In this document: piece by piece, positions 46,581-57,492 of the stretch
Position numbering within the stretch: the first letter of the stretch is position 1
Layout of the letters: each line of letters begins with the position of its first letter
DNA from: Bretschneidera sinensis
Lineage: Eukaryota; Streptophyta; Magnoliopsida; Brassicales; Akaniaceae
Direction of reading: 5' to 3'
Length of the DNA: 64,000 bases
Assembly: GCA_023935145.1 (NCBI GenBank)
Contig: CM043702.1
Span: 80,616,320 to 80,680,319, forward strand
The notes under the pieces: generated by a model
The model's database searches: none
What the model was told of the DNA's origin: nothing
The model's input: the letters and a program-made list of their open reading frames with translations, nothing else
Program-made: the position numbers and the translations under genes

Positions 46581-46799
46581 TGAACTTCAGGACGATTTGA
46601 CTTTTATGCAAGTACCGTCAAAATTCTAGACAGAAATGAACAAGTCTTGCGCAATAAAGTCATTCATTTTATTCAAATATTATGGTGGAACAAAGATGTT
46701 GAAGAAATCACTTCGGAGCATGAAGCAAGAATAAGGAAAGAATACCCCCAACTCTTTCATGAATTAGGTAAGGAAATTTCAGAGACGAAATTTTTGTAA
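46581..46799 (+). pseudogene. Chromodomain-like C-terminus of chromovirus pol, frameshifted
   Basis: After QDDLTFMQVPSK the frame shifts by one near 46626. The remainder then reads LDRNEQVLRNKVIHFIQILW and continues WNKDVEEITSEHE to a TAA at 46799. This is a decayed chromodomain of the Tekay type (LDRxxxxLRNK, WxxxxxxEATWE). Confidence 0.78.
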
Positions 46800-46811
46800 G
46801 GTGGGTAGAAT

Positions 46812-48792
46812 TGTAATACCTGTATTCGTAAAGAGAGGGTAAAGAAGTAATTTAATAAATATGACATGGAGTGAAAATAATATATATACATATATATGCG
46901 AAAGATTTAATTTTTATAAAATAATTCTTAAAAAAAATAAAATGGATGCGTGGTGGTGTAAAGAAAATGAAAAAAAAATTCATCCAGATCAAGGAAAAGA
47001 AAAGAAAACAAAACAAAAAAAAAACAAAACGTGGGAACGGATGGCAACACCTGTTGCCAAAAGGAATACCAGGGCAACATGTAAGGCAACAAGGTCAGTG
47101 CGTGGCAAGAATTGGGGGCCGGGGGGTGCTGAGTAGGTGTTCAAAATTTTGTATATATATATATATATATAACTTTAGTTTTTCTTCAACCACGATTCAA
47201 ATTACTTTCTTTCTTTAAACACTTGAGGGCCAAAAAAAAAGGTTGAAAGAGTAAAATTTTGAAGGGTTTTATGGGAGAATTTTATAAAGCTCTAAGAAAA
47301 ACAGAAGGTAATAACGTGAAGTTAAGTTTTTAAAATTTTAGCATACATGAATTTTCCCGGAATTCAAAGTGGGAATTTTCAAATGGTATGAATTATGGAA
47401 GAATTGAAGAATTTAATATAAATATTATGTCAGGTGTTGACGATCTCCAACCAGGGAAAATTGCTGAATGGAGCAGGAAAAGCAAGGAAGTGATCCACAT
47501 GTAGCTCTAAGTGTTACGTGGTGAGTTAGATTTACTTTAAGTAATCAAGATAAATATGAAATATATATTGATAATATTAGAATAAATTATTAACTTATGC
47601 TTTGGTGGTAGATGAAAAATTGATTGATAGGTATGATAGGAATAATAGATGTGTAGAAAATTATTATATGAGAGTAATATTATTGAATTAATGAGTCGAT
47701 TTAATATTAAAGGTGATAAATGAAATTCTTGACAAGATACGGTGGATGGTTTGATATAATTTATGAGGAGAAGAATTTAGTGAAATTTTTCAAATAATAA
47801 TTTGAGAATAATCAGGATAGCTAGTTTAAATGTCTGAATACATGCTTTTTTTATATATTTTATTATTCATATGCATATTCATATCATTATTTATATGCAT
47901 ATGCATGAAATAAAAGAACCGGGAGGGCAATCAGTCTAAATGAAAATAAAAGAACCGTGAAGACAGCCGGTCTAAATAAGAATAAAAGAACTGAGAAGGC
48001 AGTCGGTCTGAATGAGAATAAAAGAACCAGGAAGACAACCGGTCTAAATGGGAATGAAAGAACCGGGAAGACAGCCGGTTTAAGATAAAAACATGTCGAC
48101 ATGTGGGAAGACGTTCTTAATAATAACATTTAACTTCACGCATTGCATTTGCTTTAAATATTAATTGTTATTGCTTGATATGTTAAAGTGCTATTTATGA
48201 TTGTAAATCTACTGATAGAGGAATGAGTCTCACAGAGAGTCAAACATGCTAAGGAAGAAATATGGAAATATGTCTGATGAGTAACTTAAGAAAAAATTGT
48301 GTAATGGGAGAATTATGAAATTAAATAGTGATTACAGAATATTGTATTGAATTATTTGAGGAAAAAGATGAATAAATATCGGAACATTTTTTTAGAAGCA
48401 ATTAAATTATAAGATGTAATTGGAAGTATAAAATTGAATACTTCTAGTAAATTTAATTTACTGAGCTTGTGAAACTCACTCCTCATTATACAATGATTTC
48501 AGGTACCAGACAGAACAAATAGTTTGGTGAGTTGAGGTTCAGATGAAATCATTTTCTGTAAGCCACGTACGTGTCCACATCCTTAGACTAATGAAAAAAT
48601 AAAATAAAAAATTTATTTGTAAACATTTATGAATATTACATTGTATACAATGTTTCCCCTGTTGAGGGTTGATGATTGATGTAAAAATTTCTCTTGATAT
48701 TATTTTTATTGTTGCATATATGTGTCTAGCTGGGATTTTCAAAATGTGACAACACGGTCTCGAGGGTGGCCAACCTAAGATGGGTCGTTACA
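46812..48792 (+). repeat. 3' LTR of chromovirus
   Basis: It starts TGTAATACCTG after the GTAAGGTGGGTAGAAT purine tract and ends GGGTCGTTACA. The 36-bp array at about 47905-48085 has about five units. Confidence 0.95.
47905..48085 (+). repeat. 36-bp tandem repeat array in 3' LTR
   Basis: Head-to-tail units based on AAAAGAACCGGGAAGACAGC then CGGTCTAAATGAGAAT. Equivalent arrays lie at 39835-39975 and 10155-10335. Confidence 0.9.
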
Positions 48793-49898
48793 AATTAAAT
48801 ATATTATTTTGAAAATTTATCATTGATTAATTATTAATTAATTTTTATGGAATTGGACACGTATATAACTCATTTATTTGTATCATATACAAATAATATA
48901 ATTTTTAATTAGTTATGCAAGTCTGCCGGTATAGAAACACAACAGAAATTTAACATTTTCATAATGATATACTTAAAAACTCAAGAAACTCTCTATTAAT
49001 CTATTACAACGAGATAAGAGATCTCTATATAAGGTTAGAGATTTATACCTTTCGTTACTAGATTTTGGTGATAAAGTTTCATATAATCACTTAATCCCAT
49101 TTTATATTTTCATGTCAATTAAAGGTAAAATTTTATTGTGATGTGAAAAACAATGCAAATTAACTAGTCTCCTCGATTTTTGGTTTGAAGTTAAGGAAAT
49201 TACGTATAGTAATAGATTGTTGAACCATGCAAACATCAACACATGCAAAGGTTTATTTTTTTTTTAAATTCAAACCACCAAATCAATATCATTATTGTGT
49301 CCCAATAAGATAGACTCTATCAAAATCTTGAAAATTCAAACCACCTCTTGTATTATAACGGATAGAAAAATTAATAATTAAGTAATTATGATATAATTTA
49401 TTTTATTTGATAACTAATCAATTAACTATAATCTTAGTTTAATAAAAAAATCAGTTTTTTTAAAAGAAAATCATTTTGGGTTTGGGTTTGGGTTTGGATA
49501 GTTTTGGGTTTTGGATCATTGGAGTCAAGTTGGACTCGAGTCATTTAATATTTCAAATCACTCAAATTTAGGTCATATTATTTTGATAAAATTTCGTGCT
49601 CAAATCAGATTTTGCCACTAACTTTGTTTTTTATTTACTTAAAAAATTAAGTTAGAAATCGGTGGAAGCTAACAGAATTGAATCTCAGCTCTCTCACAAC
49701 CTTTTGAAGTTTTATGATGTATGCTTTGATAGAAATCCATTAAAGATTACTTGGAAGTTTAAAAATATGAAATATTGGGACAAAGTATCGAATTGAGGTG
49801 GGTCTAAGGATCTTATCAAAAACGATGTTTTTGTCCAACAAAATCTAAAGGTTTCTCTTTGGTGGGTCCCCTCTAAGATCTGCTGTCACATACATCTC
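48793..49898. other. Intergenic region upstream of the LBD gene, with right inverted-repeat arm
   Basis: The AATTA target duplication is followed by AT-rich DNA. 48918-49052 is the inverted partner of 37646-37778. A short (GGGTTT)n run lies at about 49471-49498. No gene seen. Confidence 0.6.
48918..49052 (-). repeat. Inverted-repeat arm, right
   Basis: AACGAGATAAGAGATC near 49008-49023, with flanks on both sides, is the reverse complement of the left arm. Confidence 0.8.
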
Positions 49899-49905
49899 TA
49901 TATAA
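49899..49905 (+). promoter_or_regulatory. Probable TATA box of the LBD gene
   Basis: TATATAA in CATCTCTATATAACACCC, about 270 bases before the start codon, followed by a CT-rich leader (CTCCCCTCCTCCTCCCTCC), a common plant 5' UTR pattern. Confidence 0.6.
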
Positions 49906-50171
49906 CACCCACCACCTCATTCCTAAGCTCCCCTCCTCCTCCCTCCAAAAACATTCTTCTTGTTATTAAAGATATTTCTTTTCTCTTATTCTATTCCCAT
50001 TACTACCCTTCAATTTTGTCTCCCTTCTTTCTTTTGACATTAGAGTACTTGATTCTAAATATTTAGGTATTAACTATAAATCAGCACTAACTATTTAACT
50101 GTAAAAAAGCTAGGGTTTCTAGGGTTAATTAATTAGTTAAGTTTAATTTGTTGATAACGGAAGAAGAAGAA

Positions 50172-53100
50172 ATGAAGGAGATGAGCGGTAGAAAACAAGG
50201 TGCACTATCGCCGTGCGCGGCATGCAAGCTTCTTCGGAGAAGATGTGCGCAGGATTGTGTATTTGCTCCCTATTTTCCAGCTGATGAGCCTCAAAAGTTT
50301 GCTAGTGTTCACAAAGTGTTTGGTGCAAGCAATGTCAACAAGATGTTGCAGGTTCAATTTTTCATGCATTCCTATTTCCTCTCTTTCTCGTTGAATATAT
50401 ATTTTCTAATATATTTATATAGATTTTTTTCTTTAATTATTGCTTTCATCGTTCAAATCACTCGGTCTTGGGAGTAAGGCAGATGTGCTTTTGTGTTGCC
50501 TCAGCTAGATTCAATAGTTTCTACTTGCATATAAAGTAGAGTAGCCCTCTTATATGCTCCAACTGGACCATGTGACGTCGGAGTATCCCAGGCTTTCTTA
50601 GGGTTAAATTCGTTTATATTTTTAAGGTTTTGAAAAAAGAGAGTTCATATTTGGAGTATCTTTTATACCCGTGCAAAGTTAAATGAAAATTCTAATTAAA
50701 AAAGGTGCTCTAGCTACGCTGCTTTGTTATGAAACTATCATATGATACAAGAAGAAAAGTTTAGAATTGATTAATTATTCAACTTATTTTTTTGACGAAT
50801 AGTGTCTGATAATGATTTTCTTCAACTTAGGGTTACTAAATAATTTAATTTTTCCTTTAATTTTCTTTTATTTTTTATGCTAATCGCGTGGTTACTAGAA
50901 ATTGAGCTTCTTAAATATTCTCCTAAAACAACATACATTCAAAAAATCAATACGATTATTTAGAATTCTCTCTCAAATTAATTCTCAATATACCCAAATT
51001 AGTACACTTTTTCCAAGAAAAAGCTTTATAATTACTATATAAAGAAAACAAGCTTACGGAAACAGAATACGAGACATGCATATCATGATATTTTCTTTTA
51101 AGAACCGATGTTATCCGTTTGGTTTTTTTATCTTTTTTGATGTCTTGTAAAGTTTTTATTATTATTATTAATTATGTATAAAAATTTGAATTGTAAAAAA
51201 GTACACAAATTCAGCCTCTAAATTAAAATTTCTGACCCGCCTCTAATTAGAAGAGTTTTACTTTTGAGGTATCAAATATGAATGCTTTAAAAAAAAAAAA
51301 AAAAAACACTCTTTTGAATTCTTAAGGTTTCTAAGATCCCGCACTACTTGGTCCCTCAATAATGGCTTAAGGAAGTTTTACAGAGTTGTTTCAATAACAT
51401 TTTTATGTGAAATTTTAAGTTGAAGTAATTTTTAAGTTTCTACATTTTTTTCTTTCTTAGTAGTAGTAATATTTTGGTAAAAAAATTCTTATTTAGTACA
51501 GTACCATGAAAGATACATGACACAAATGCCTAACTCACCTTTAAATGAAAATAAAATATTTTTTTTTTCTTTCATACCATTTAACAGTAAGATAAACTAT
51601 TATAATATGCATCTTTCACGGTACTGTACAAGAAATTCTCCATTTACCGGTTTTGGAAAGAAAGAAATATTTGGAAAAGTGTAAAGGTGGTCGGTCTTCC
51701 CCTTCTTCCTTCAACTTTTGTTTGCGTCAGGTAGGTAATTGGTTAGTTGCTGTTGGAGTCTCAAAGTGGACTATGATTCTAAAAGTTGGGGGCATACTGT
51801 TTTACAAAGTGATACCTTAGTAAAAGAAAGAGATTAAATATTATATAACTAAATTAGCTTTGTTGGTTGATTGTACACATAATTAATTTCTAGAGTACAA
51901 AAGAAAATTAATTAATATTAATTAGTGATGTGGAAGTCGATTTCTTCTTTTAGAATGACCACTAAGAAGCTTTTTCGAATTGAGCCAATATTTATGCTTT
52001 TGATCTTAAAATTGTCTCATCTCTTTTCTAATTTCAGCCAAAAAAGTTATATAAAATGAATCACGCGTGCTTTATTTTTTTAAAAACATGAGATTACGTT
52101 GATAGAGATAGGCATCACATAAAGCTCCAACGAGATGTGATTGATTTAAGAAAATAATGTTTAAAATGAATGAAATCTCATAATTTTTTCTTGTAATAGT
52201 TAATTTGCATTATTAGCTAAGCATGACAACAAGATGATTCTTACTTAATACTAAACTTTTATATTTAGCTAATAAGTACCCATCACTAGGGTTTGTTATT
52301 AATAATAATAATAATATTATTATTATTATAATATATATATACGCGAGCATTCGAGCTTCAAGCCATTGGATCAGCATACGATGGTTGATTTAATTGTTAG
52401 AAGCTTAGGGGCATTGCCCATTAAATTTTTTTGAAAATTATCTTTCAAATTAGAGGTATTTAATTTCATGGAGCGATAAAATGTATAGATACTTCATGAA
52501 AAAGTATATACGGCAAAGATACTCCATTAAATAGATATAAGTTTTTTTTTATTAATTCTCTTGCTATGGAAAATAGTCAAGATTGTTACTTGCTCCTCTT
52601 TATTAGAAAGTTACTTGCGCCTGTTAAAATATATAAGACTGGTTTGAAGTTTGCAATTTCAAACAATTGAGTAATTAAAAACACACGCAAGTCTTATTTA
52701 TCAAAAGTTGAATAAGTACAGTCAACATTCTAATCCCACACACTATCAAGAAATATGATTACAGGCACCGTTACGAATAATTATTACTCATGGGTTAGTT
52801 TGAAAACAAAATCACGATAGTGTTATGATTTTGGTAGTATGATGAGATTTGATTTTTGGTCAATGTTAATTGGGTTATCTCGATGGACCCACATATAATT
52901 AGGGCAAAATAATTAGTGTTAGGTGCTTTATTGACCAACCAAATTGAAATTTACATTTGGTTGGCAGAATCCAACCAGAAATGGGAATGCCAATTTTATC
53001 AGTGTTAATTGAATATTTGTCTTAAATTAAAAATATTTTTCATTGTCAGTTGATCAAAGGAACAAATCAGAATTTTTTCTCTTTTAATCTAAAAAAAATC

Positions 53101-53717
53101 TAATGAATTAAATCTAAACAAAAAATTTTCCTGCTAATAGAGTAGGAATAAAATTATAAGTTGAAAATTTTTCAGTTCTCTCTTGTTCATGAATTCTTTG
53201 ACATTAATCAATCCTTAACTAAAAAAGTGACCTAAATTGGTATCTAGGCTATCATCATCAACAATTATAGCTTGTCAAGTTCTATTTCCTTTTAATTATG
53301 CATGTTTATAATTTTTTTCTAAACGTAGAATCTTAAGTCCAGCACTAAATCAATCTATTTTGATCATAAAACTTGCAGGAATTACCAGAACACCAACGAG
53401 GCGATGCAGTGAGTTCAATGGTGTATGAGGCGAATGCAAGGGTACGTGATCCGGTGTACGGATGTGTTGGAGCCATATCATGGTTACAGCAACAGATAGA
53501 CTCTCTCCAAACTCAACTGGCAATAGCACAAGCTGAGGTTGTGCACATGAGAATGCGCCAATTCACTTCAACGCCAAATCCGACGGCAAACACTACTACT
53601 ACTACTCATGCGTCGTCCAAGTTGATGAGTACTGCTCACGCCAACAGAAGCTTCTTCTCCATGGATATGGTGATTGATCATCAAGCCAATATGGGGGAGT
53701 CTTTGTGGTCATGCTAG
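50172..53717 (+). CDS. LBD4: LOB-domain transcription factor, class I, LBD4-like (two exons)
   Basis: Exon 1 is 50172-50351 and exon 2 is 53379-53717; intron 1 is 3027 bp with GT/AG ends (GCAG|GTTC, TTGCAG|GAAT), phase 0. The 172-residue product starts MKEMSGRKQG. An earlier in-frame extension lacks an ATG, so this ATG is chosen. The LOB domain has the zinc-like CX2CX6CX3C block (CAACKLLRRRCAQDC), then the GAS block ending FGASNVNKMLQ at the splice site, and in exon 2 DPVYGCVGAISWLQQQIDSL, the leucine-zipper-like coil. The C-terminus is GESLWSC, as in LBD4/LBD3. LBD proteins are nuclear DNA-binding regulators of organ boundaries and, for LBD3/LBD4, vascular cambium. Length matches (about 165 residues in Arabidopsis, from memory). 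No defects seen. Confidence 0.93.
51476..51648. mobile_element. MITE-like hairpin in the LBD intron
   Basis: About 173 bp with terminal inverted repeats of roughly 40 bp. The left arm begins GGTAAA and includes GTACAGTACCATGAAAGATA; the right arm is its near reverse complement (TCTTTCACGGTACTGTAC) ending TTTACC. There is no coding capacity and no clear target duplication. Confidence 0.7.
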
Positions 53718-54005
53718 ATATATACTCCTATATAATTAATTAGCATAGGCATGCCCGGCCGTCTTCTTAATTATAGTTTATCTACTTTTTAACTATTATA
53801 ATTGGTATGCTTTATTGTCTGCCTCTTCAATACTCTTTTACTTCGCTAGCTAGCTAGCTAGCTTTTCTCTTACATATATATCTTTGTAGCACATGATTAT
53901 CATCATGATTATACTCATGATGACCCATTAACCATGTTTGTAAATATTGCTAAACATATAATTATGAGTTACTATATCCATTTTTTTTTGGCAAAAGAAA
54001 ATACT
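53718..54005. other. 3' flank of the LBD gene
   Basis: AT-rich 3' UTR and flank with a (GCTA)n microsatellite at 53845-53862. I see no clear AATAAA signal. Confidence 0.5.
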
Positions 54006-54596
54006 TCATATTATAGAGCTAGCATCAGCAACAATAGCACCCTCCAGAAAACCAGGAGGATGAACAAACGAAGCATCAAATGTCTCTGGCGTTAAAGCAT
54101 GCTTAGCCAGCAAATCGACAGGACTATTACATACTCGATATACATGACTATGACTCATAACCTGAAGATCTCGTAGCTGCACCTTAATATCCGCAATAAC
54201 TGAACCAGCCACCGTCAAATCCTCCTCCTACCGACGCTTGCATCGCTATACAGAGGGAGATACAGTCACTTTCCACTTCTATATACAATAAACCCGCACA
54301 GAGCGCTAAAGCCTCAGCATGAAATGGATCAACCACCCCTGTAAACCATTTAGCAAACCCAGCATGGAATAGGCCAGAGCTCCTACACCTGCGCTCCTAC
54401 CATGGCAATCAATCGCTCCTTCCACATTGAGTTTAAGAACTCCTTCCGGTGGTCGTTTGCATTTATGAACCTGCAACACCAAGGAAGAATGCGGCTTAAG
54501 CTGTGCCTCCAAGAATTCATGTAGGTAATCACATGCCTTTTGGGCTATCTTGAAAGGAGGATCAGACTACGCCATATATGGATCTTACGTACATAA
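54006..54596 (-). pseudogene. RNase H-like (RVT_3 type) fragment
   Basis: Minus-strand pieces read PPEGVLKLNVEGAIDCHGRS then AGVGALAYS (the start of a plant RVT_3 domain, with its first Asp, normally LNVDGA, replaced by Glu). After broken sequence comes VIADIKVQLRDLQVMSHSHV then YRVCNSPVDLLAKHAL, the domain's end (normally N..AD.LAK). Such domains occur at the 3' end of LINE retroelements and in stand-alone plant RNase H-like genes. The segment is frameshifted and 5'-incomplete, so it is a relic. It lies between the LBD gene and the CACTA end. Confidence 0.75.
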
Positions 54597-54714
54597 TTAA
54601 AGGAATAGTAGAGGACAACAATCAAGAGATTGTGTTTATTTGATATTGCATGATCTGCAATGCTTACATCTTAATTTAAATAAAGAAAAGATTAACAACC
54701 TTCCTACAAATAAG

Positions 54715-54727
54715 CACTACAAGATAA
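54715..54727. repeat. CACTA terminal inverted repeat
   Basis: CACTACAAGATAA; most plant CACTA elements start CACTACAAGAAAA. Confidence 0.85.
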
Positions 54728-54737
54728 AAGGTTATTG

Positions 54738-55010
54738 CCGGCGTTTTCTTTTTTTGCATATTTCGGTACTTCAAAGTGTCGGAATATGCATTTCCGGCGC
54801 TTGCGGATAAATCGCCGGTATGTGTGGTGTCTAAGCGCAAATACCGACGCTTAGAGAAAGCACCGCAATGTGCCTATTTTTTCGGCGCTTAAAAGCACCG
54901 GTATATCAATATATCGACCCTTACAAGCGCCACAATATATTGGCGCTTACAAGTGCCGGTATATTTCGGCCCTTCCAAAATATACCGGCGCTTCTAAGCA
55001 CCGATATATC
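54738..55010. repeat. CACTA subterminal repeats
   Basis: About fifteen direct and inverted copies of a CGGCGCTT/AAGCGCCGG-type unit, often as CCGGCGCTTNNAAGNGCCGG hairpins, in otherwise AT-rich DNA. In En/Spm, such repeats are the binding sites for the TNPA-type protein. Confidence 0.88.
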
Positions 55011-55011
55011 T

Positions 55012-55308
55012 GTTTTATTTTTTTTTCACAATATTTTGGTTTAATATTGTACAATAAAATGAACCCTTCAATAAATAGAATGTATCATAAAATTTAAAAT
55101 GTTATTCAATATATAAAATGTACTATAAAATTTCAAAATGTTTTTCAATATATAAAATGTACCATCATCCATAAAAATTCTTTTACTTAGTACAAAAGTC
55201 ATCTCATGTACAAAAGAAAAAAAAAACAATCATAGGGCATCACACTTGACATCAATTTTGAGGTCATCTACTAACCAATTGTTTTAGTAAAGACTTCAGT
55301 TCATCCAT
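55012..55308. other. Gap between subterminal repeats and the TNPA-like gene
   Basis: It contains two or three units of a roughly 55-bp AT-rich repeat (TTCAATATATAAAATGTAC) at about 55070-55165. No gene. Confidence 0.55.
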
Positions 55309-55359
55309 TTAGGATTGCATACTGTTCATTTGATCATTGTGCTTAGCTGTAATTTCTTG

Positions 55360-55445
55360 AATCTGATGCGACTGTTGTTCAATCTGATGTGACTGCTGTT
55401 CAATCTGATGTGCATACTGTTCAATCTGATGCGCATGTTGTTGAT
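55360..55445 (-). repeat. 21-bp coding repeats giving a heptad coiled coil
   Basis: Four tandem units, CAATCTGATGYGMMTRYTGTT on the plus strand, encode the heptad HQIEQQS/HQIEQYA near the C-terminus of the TNPA-like protein. Confidence 0.85.
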
Positions 55446-57193
55446 TGATTTCTTCCAATTGTGCTCTCAGACTATTTATCTCTTCAGCACAAGCCCAATG
55501 GTATTCCATTTCATTCCTCATTTGAGCTGAAAGTCCAAACACAGCAGAGGGTGTAACTCCAAAACCCTGACCTCGGACACGACCGGAACTCTCTTCACCC
55601 ATAAGCTCGGTGAAGACTTCATTTTTTATTGCTAAATTATTGCTAGTATTAGAGGATCCTGAAGCTGCAACAAGTTCAACAACACGAGCTTCAGCTGTCA
55701 CCTACAATTAGGAAACAATAAAGATTAAACCCCTCAGAATATTTAGTAGCTAATTACAGCGAAATATACATAAAACAAAAGGTGTTTATCATATTTTATA
55801 GAAAAACGGGCAGAATTTCTCCCATTTTTCCATAAAACCTCCTGCATGAGAAACAAATATACAATCCAAACAATGTAGCCAATTCACAACCAATTTTAAC
55901 TGCTTTCATTCAATCAGTAGTCAACCAGAAATACAAAGGGATGGAAAAAGGAAATGTTTCAAAACCATGGTCTTCTAACTATAATGGTTTTCAAAAGGGT
56001 ATATGTTAATGCTTGTTTTTACCCACGAACGGGTACTATGCAGGTACTATCTTAATGCTAATTAAGCTTCATTTTACCATCATGCTTCAGTTTAATTTTC
56101 TCAATTCAAATGGTAAATAACCATGGCACACAACAACCTTTCACATTATTGCCTCTTGTTTTATCAAAATCGTACCTTAAATTGAGCTTTATAACCATGT
56201 CAAGTAATTGATGCATACCATTAAGGCATTACCAAAGCACCCTATTAGGAGCTTTCTCAAAACACCACAGCTTTGTGCAACAGACATATAAAAAGCACTT
56301 ACTAAGCGCATGCATTACAGAAACCGCACAAGCAATTTTCGAGAAATCTACTATAGGAATCTTAACAGGAATCCCTTTCCAACAATATACAGTTCCACTA
56401 GTCATACAAATACCACTTTTTAAGCAAAGCAGCAAGCACATTACATCTATAAGCAGTGAATATAACAAATTAGCAAACAGTTAAAGAGAATCACATCCTC
56501 CAGCTGCTAATTACAAGAGATCCTCCAAGAGGCAAGGCATTCCCCACTTATGACCACTCAATCAATGCATATTTGGGACATTTAATAAACAGGAAGGACA
56601 TCACAATCACTACTTTTTTTTTCTTTTTAATTTAGAAGTATTAACTACTTGTAAAAAAATCTGAAATATGGTCCTATAAGTACTATGGAATGCTTTGCTA
56701 AAACTGAAGCATATCATGATGATAGAAGAAGGCGGCCTCAGTAGCCAAGAGTTTTCTTCTCTCAAAATAATTTTGTCATTACTATTTAATCAGAAAATTG
56801 TTCAAAAAGTATTGGTCAGTTAACACAGCACGTTTGGACAGGGAAGAGTAAAAGATAAAATGTGGGGTGTGTACCCTTACCCTTGTTTGGATATAATTTT
56901 AAATGAGGGGCACCCTTTTCAAATCCCCTCAAGACCTCATTTTATCAATTCCCCAAATTGAAGGAACAAGGATGGAGAGAATCATGTCTTTGGTCTTTGA
57001 TTTGGGCTCAAAGGATGGTAAGGAGAATAACAGAAAAGATGGGGCGAGGGGTGTTAGTAGAACTCTTAAGTTCTAATACTGCAGCACACTAATTCTCATT
57101 TATTTTTATCAGGTCTCTCTATTTCCTATACTGTTTTATATAAATGATCATGAGGAACACAAATTAAGCAATATAGATACAAAGTAAATAAAG

Positions 57194-57492
57194 AATAATT
57201 CCAACTTTGCATGCCTAGTAAAGAATTATGCAAAATTTCCATAAGTTTAGATTTAACTCATCTGACAAAATAGAAACCTCAAACTTTCTTCCATTATCAG
57301 CAGAAGAGGTAAAGAAATAATCTTACTATTTGATTTCCAAAGACTGACAAAATAATTCCAAATTTGCATGCCTCGTAAAGAATTATGCGAAATTTCCATA
57401 AGTTTAGATTTAACTCATCTGGCAAAATAGAAACCTCAGACTTTCTTCCATTATCAGCAGCAGAGGTAAAGAAATAATCTTACTATTTGATT
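57194..57492. repeat. 157-bp tandem duplication in the large intron
   Basis: Copies begin at 57194 and 57351 (AATAATTCCAAMTTTGCATG and onward to CTTACTATTTGATTT). A few substitutions separate them. Confidence 0.88.

Larger units (their letters stand above)
38722..48792 (+). mobile_element. Tekay/Del-like chromovirus (Ty3/gypsy), inactive, with nested solo LTR
   Basis: LTRs of 1953 and 1981 bp (TGTAATACC to GTWACA) are flanked by a perfect AATTA duplication (38717-38721 and 48793-48797). Gypsy order: gag, protease, RT, RNase H, integrase, and a chromodomain-like C-terminal segment, which together with the initiator-Met PBS point to the Tekay/Del clade. Internal stops and frameshifts abound. 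A 1141-bp solo LTR of the Athila-like family splits RT from RNase H. Confidence 0.94.

Noticed and set aside
49471..49498. Telomere-like (GGGTTT)n run upstream of the LBD gene
   Set aside because: Plant telomeres are TTTAGGG. This is a short hexamer run without an A, so a plain microsatellite.
50148..50171. Upstream in-frame extension of the LBD ORF
   Set aside because: It begins with TTG, not ATG. The ATG at 50172 gives the N-terminus expected for LBD4.
50352..50477. Read-through of LBD exon 1 into the intron as a one-exon protein
   Set aside because: The GT donor at 50352 falls exactly at the conserved KMLQ splice junction, and exon 2 restores the rest of the LOB domain.
54870..55097. ORF across the CACTA subterminal repeats
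   Set aside because: A by-product of the repeated GC-rich units, with no homology.
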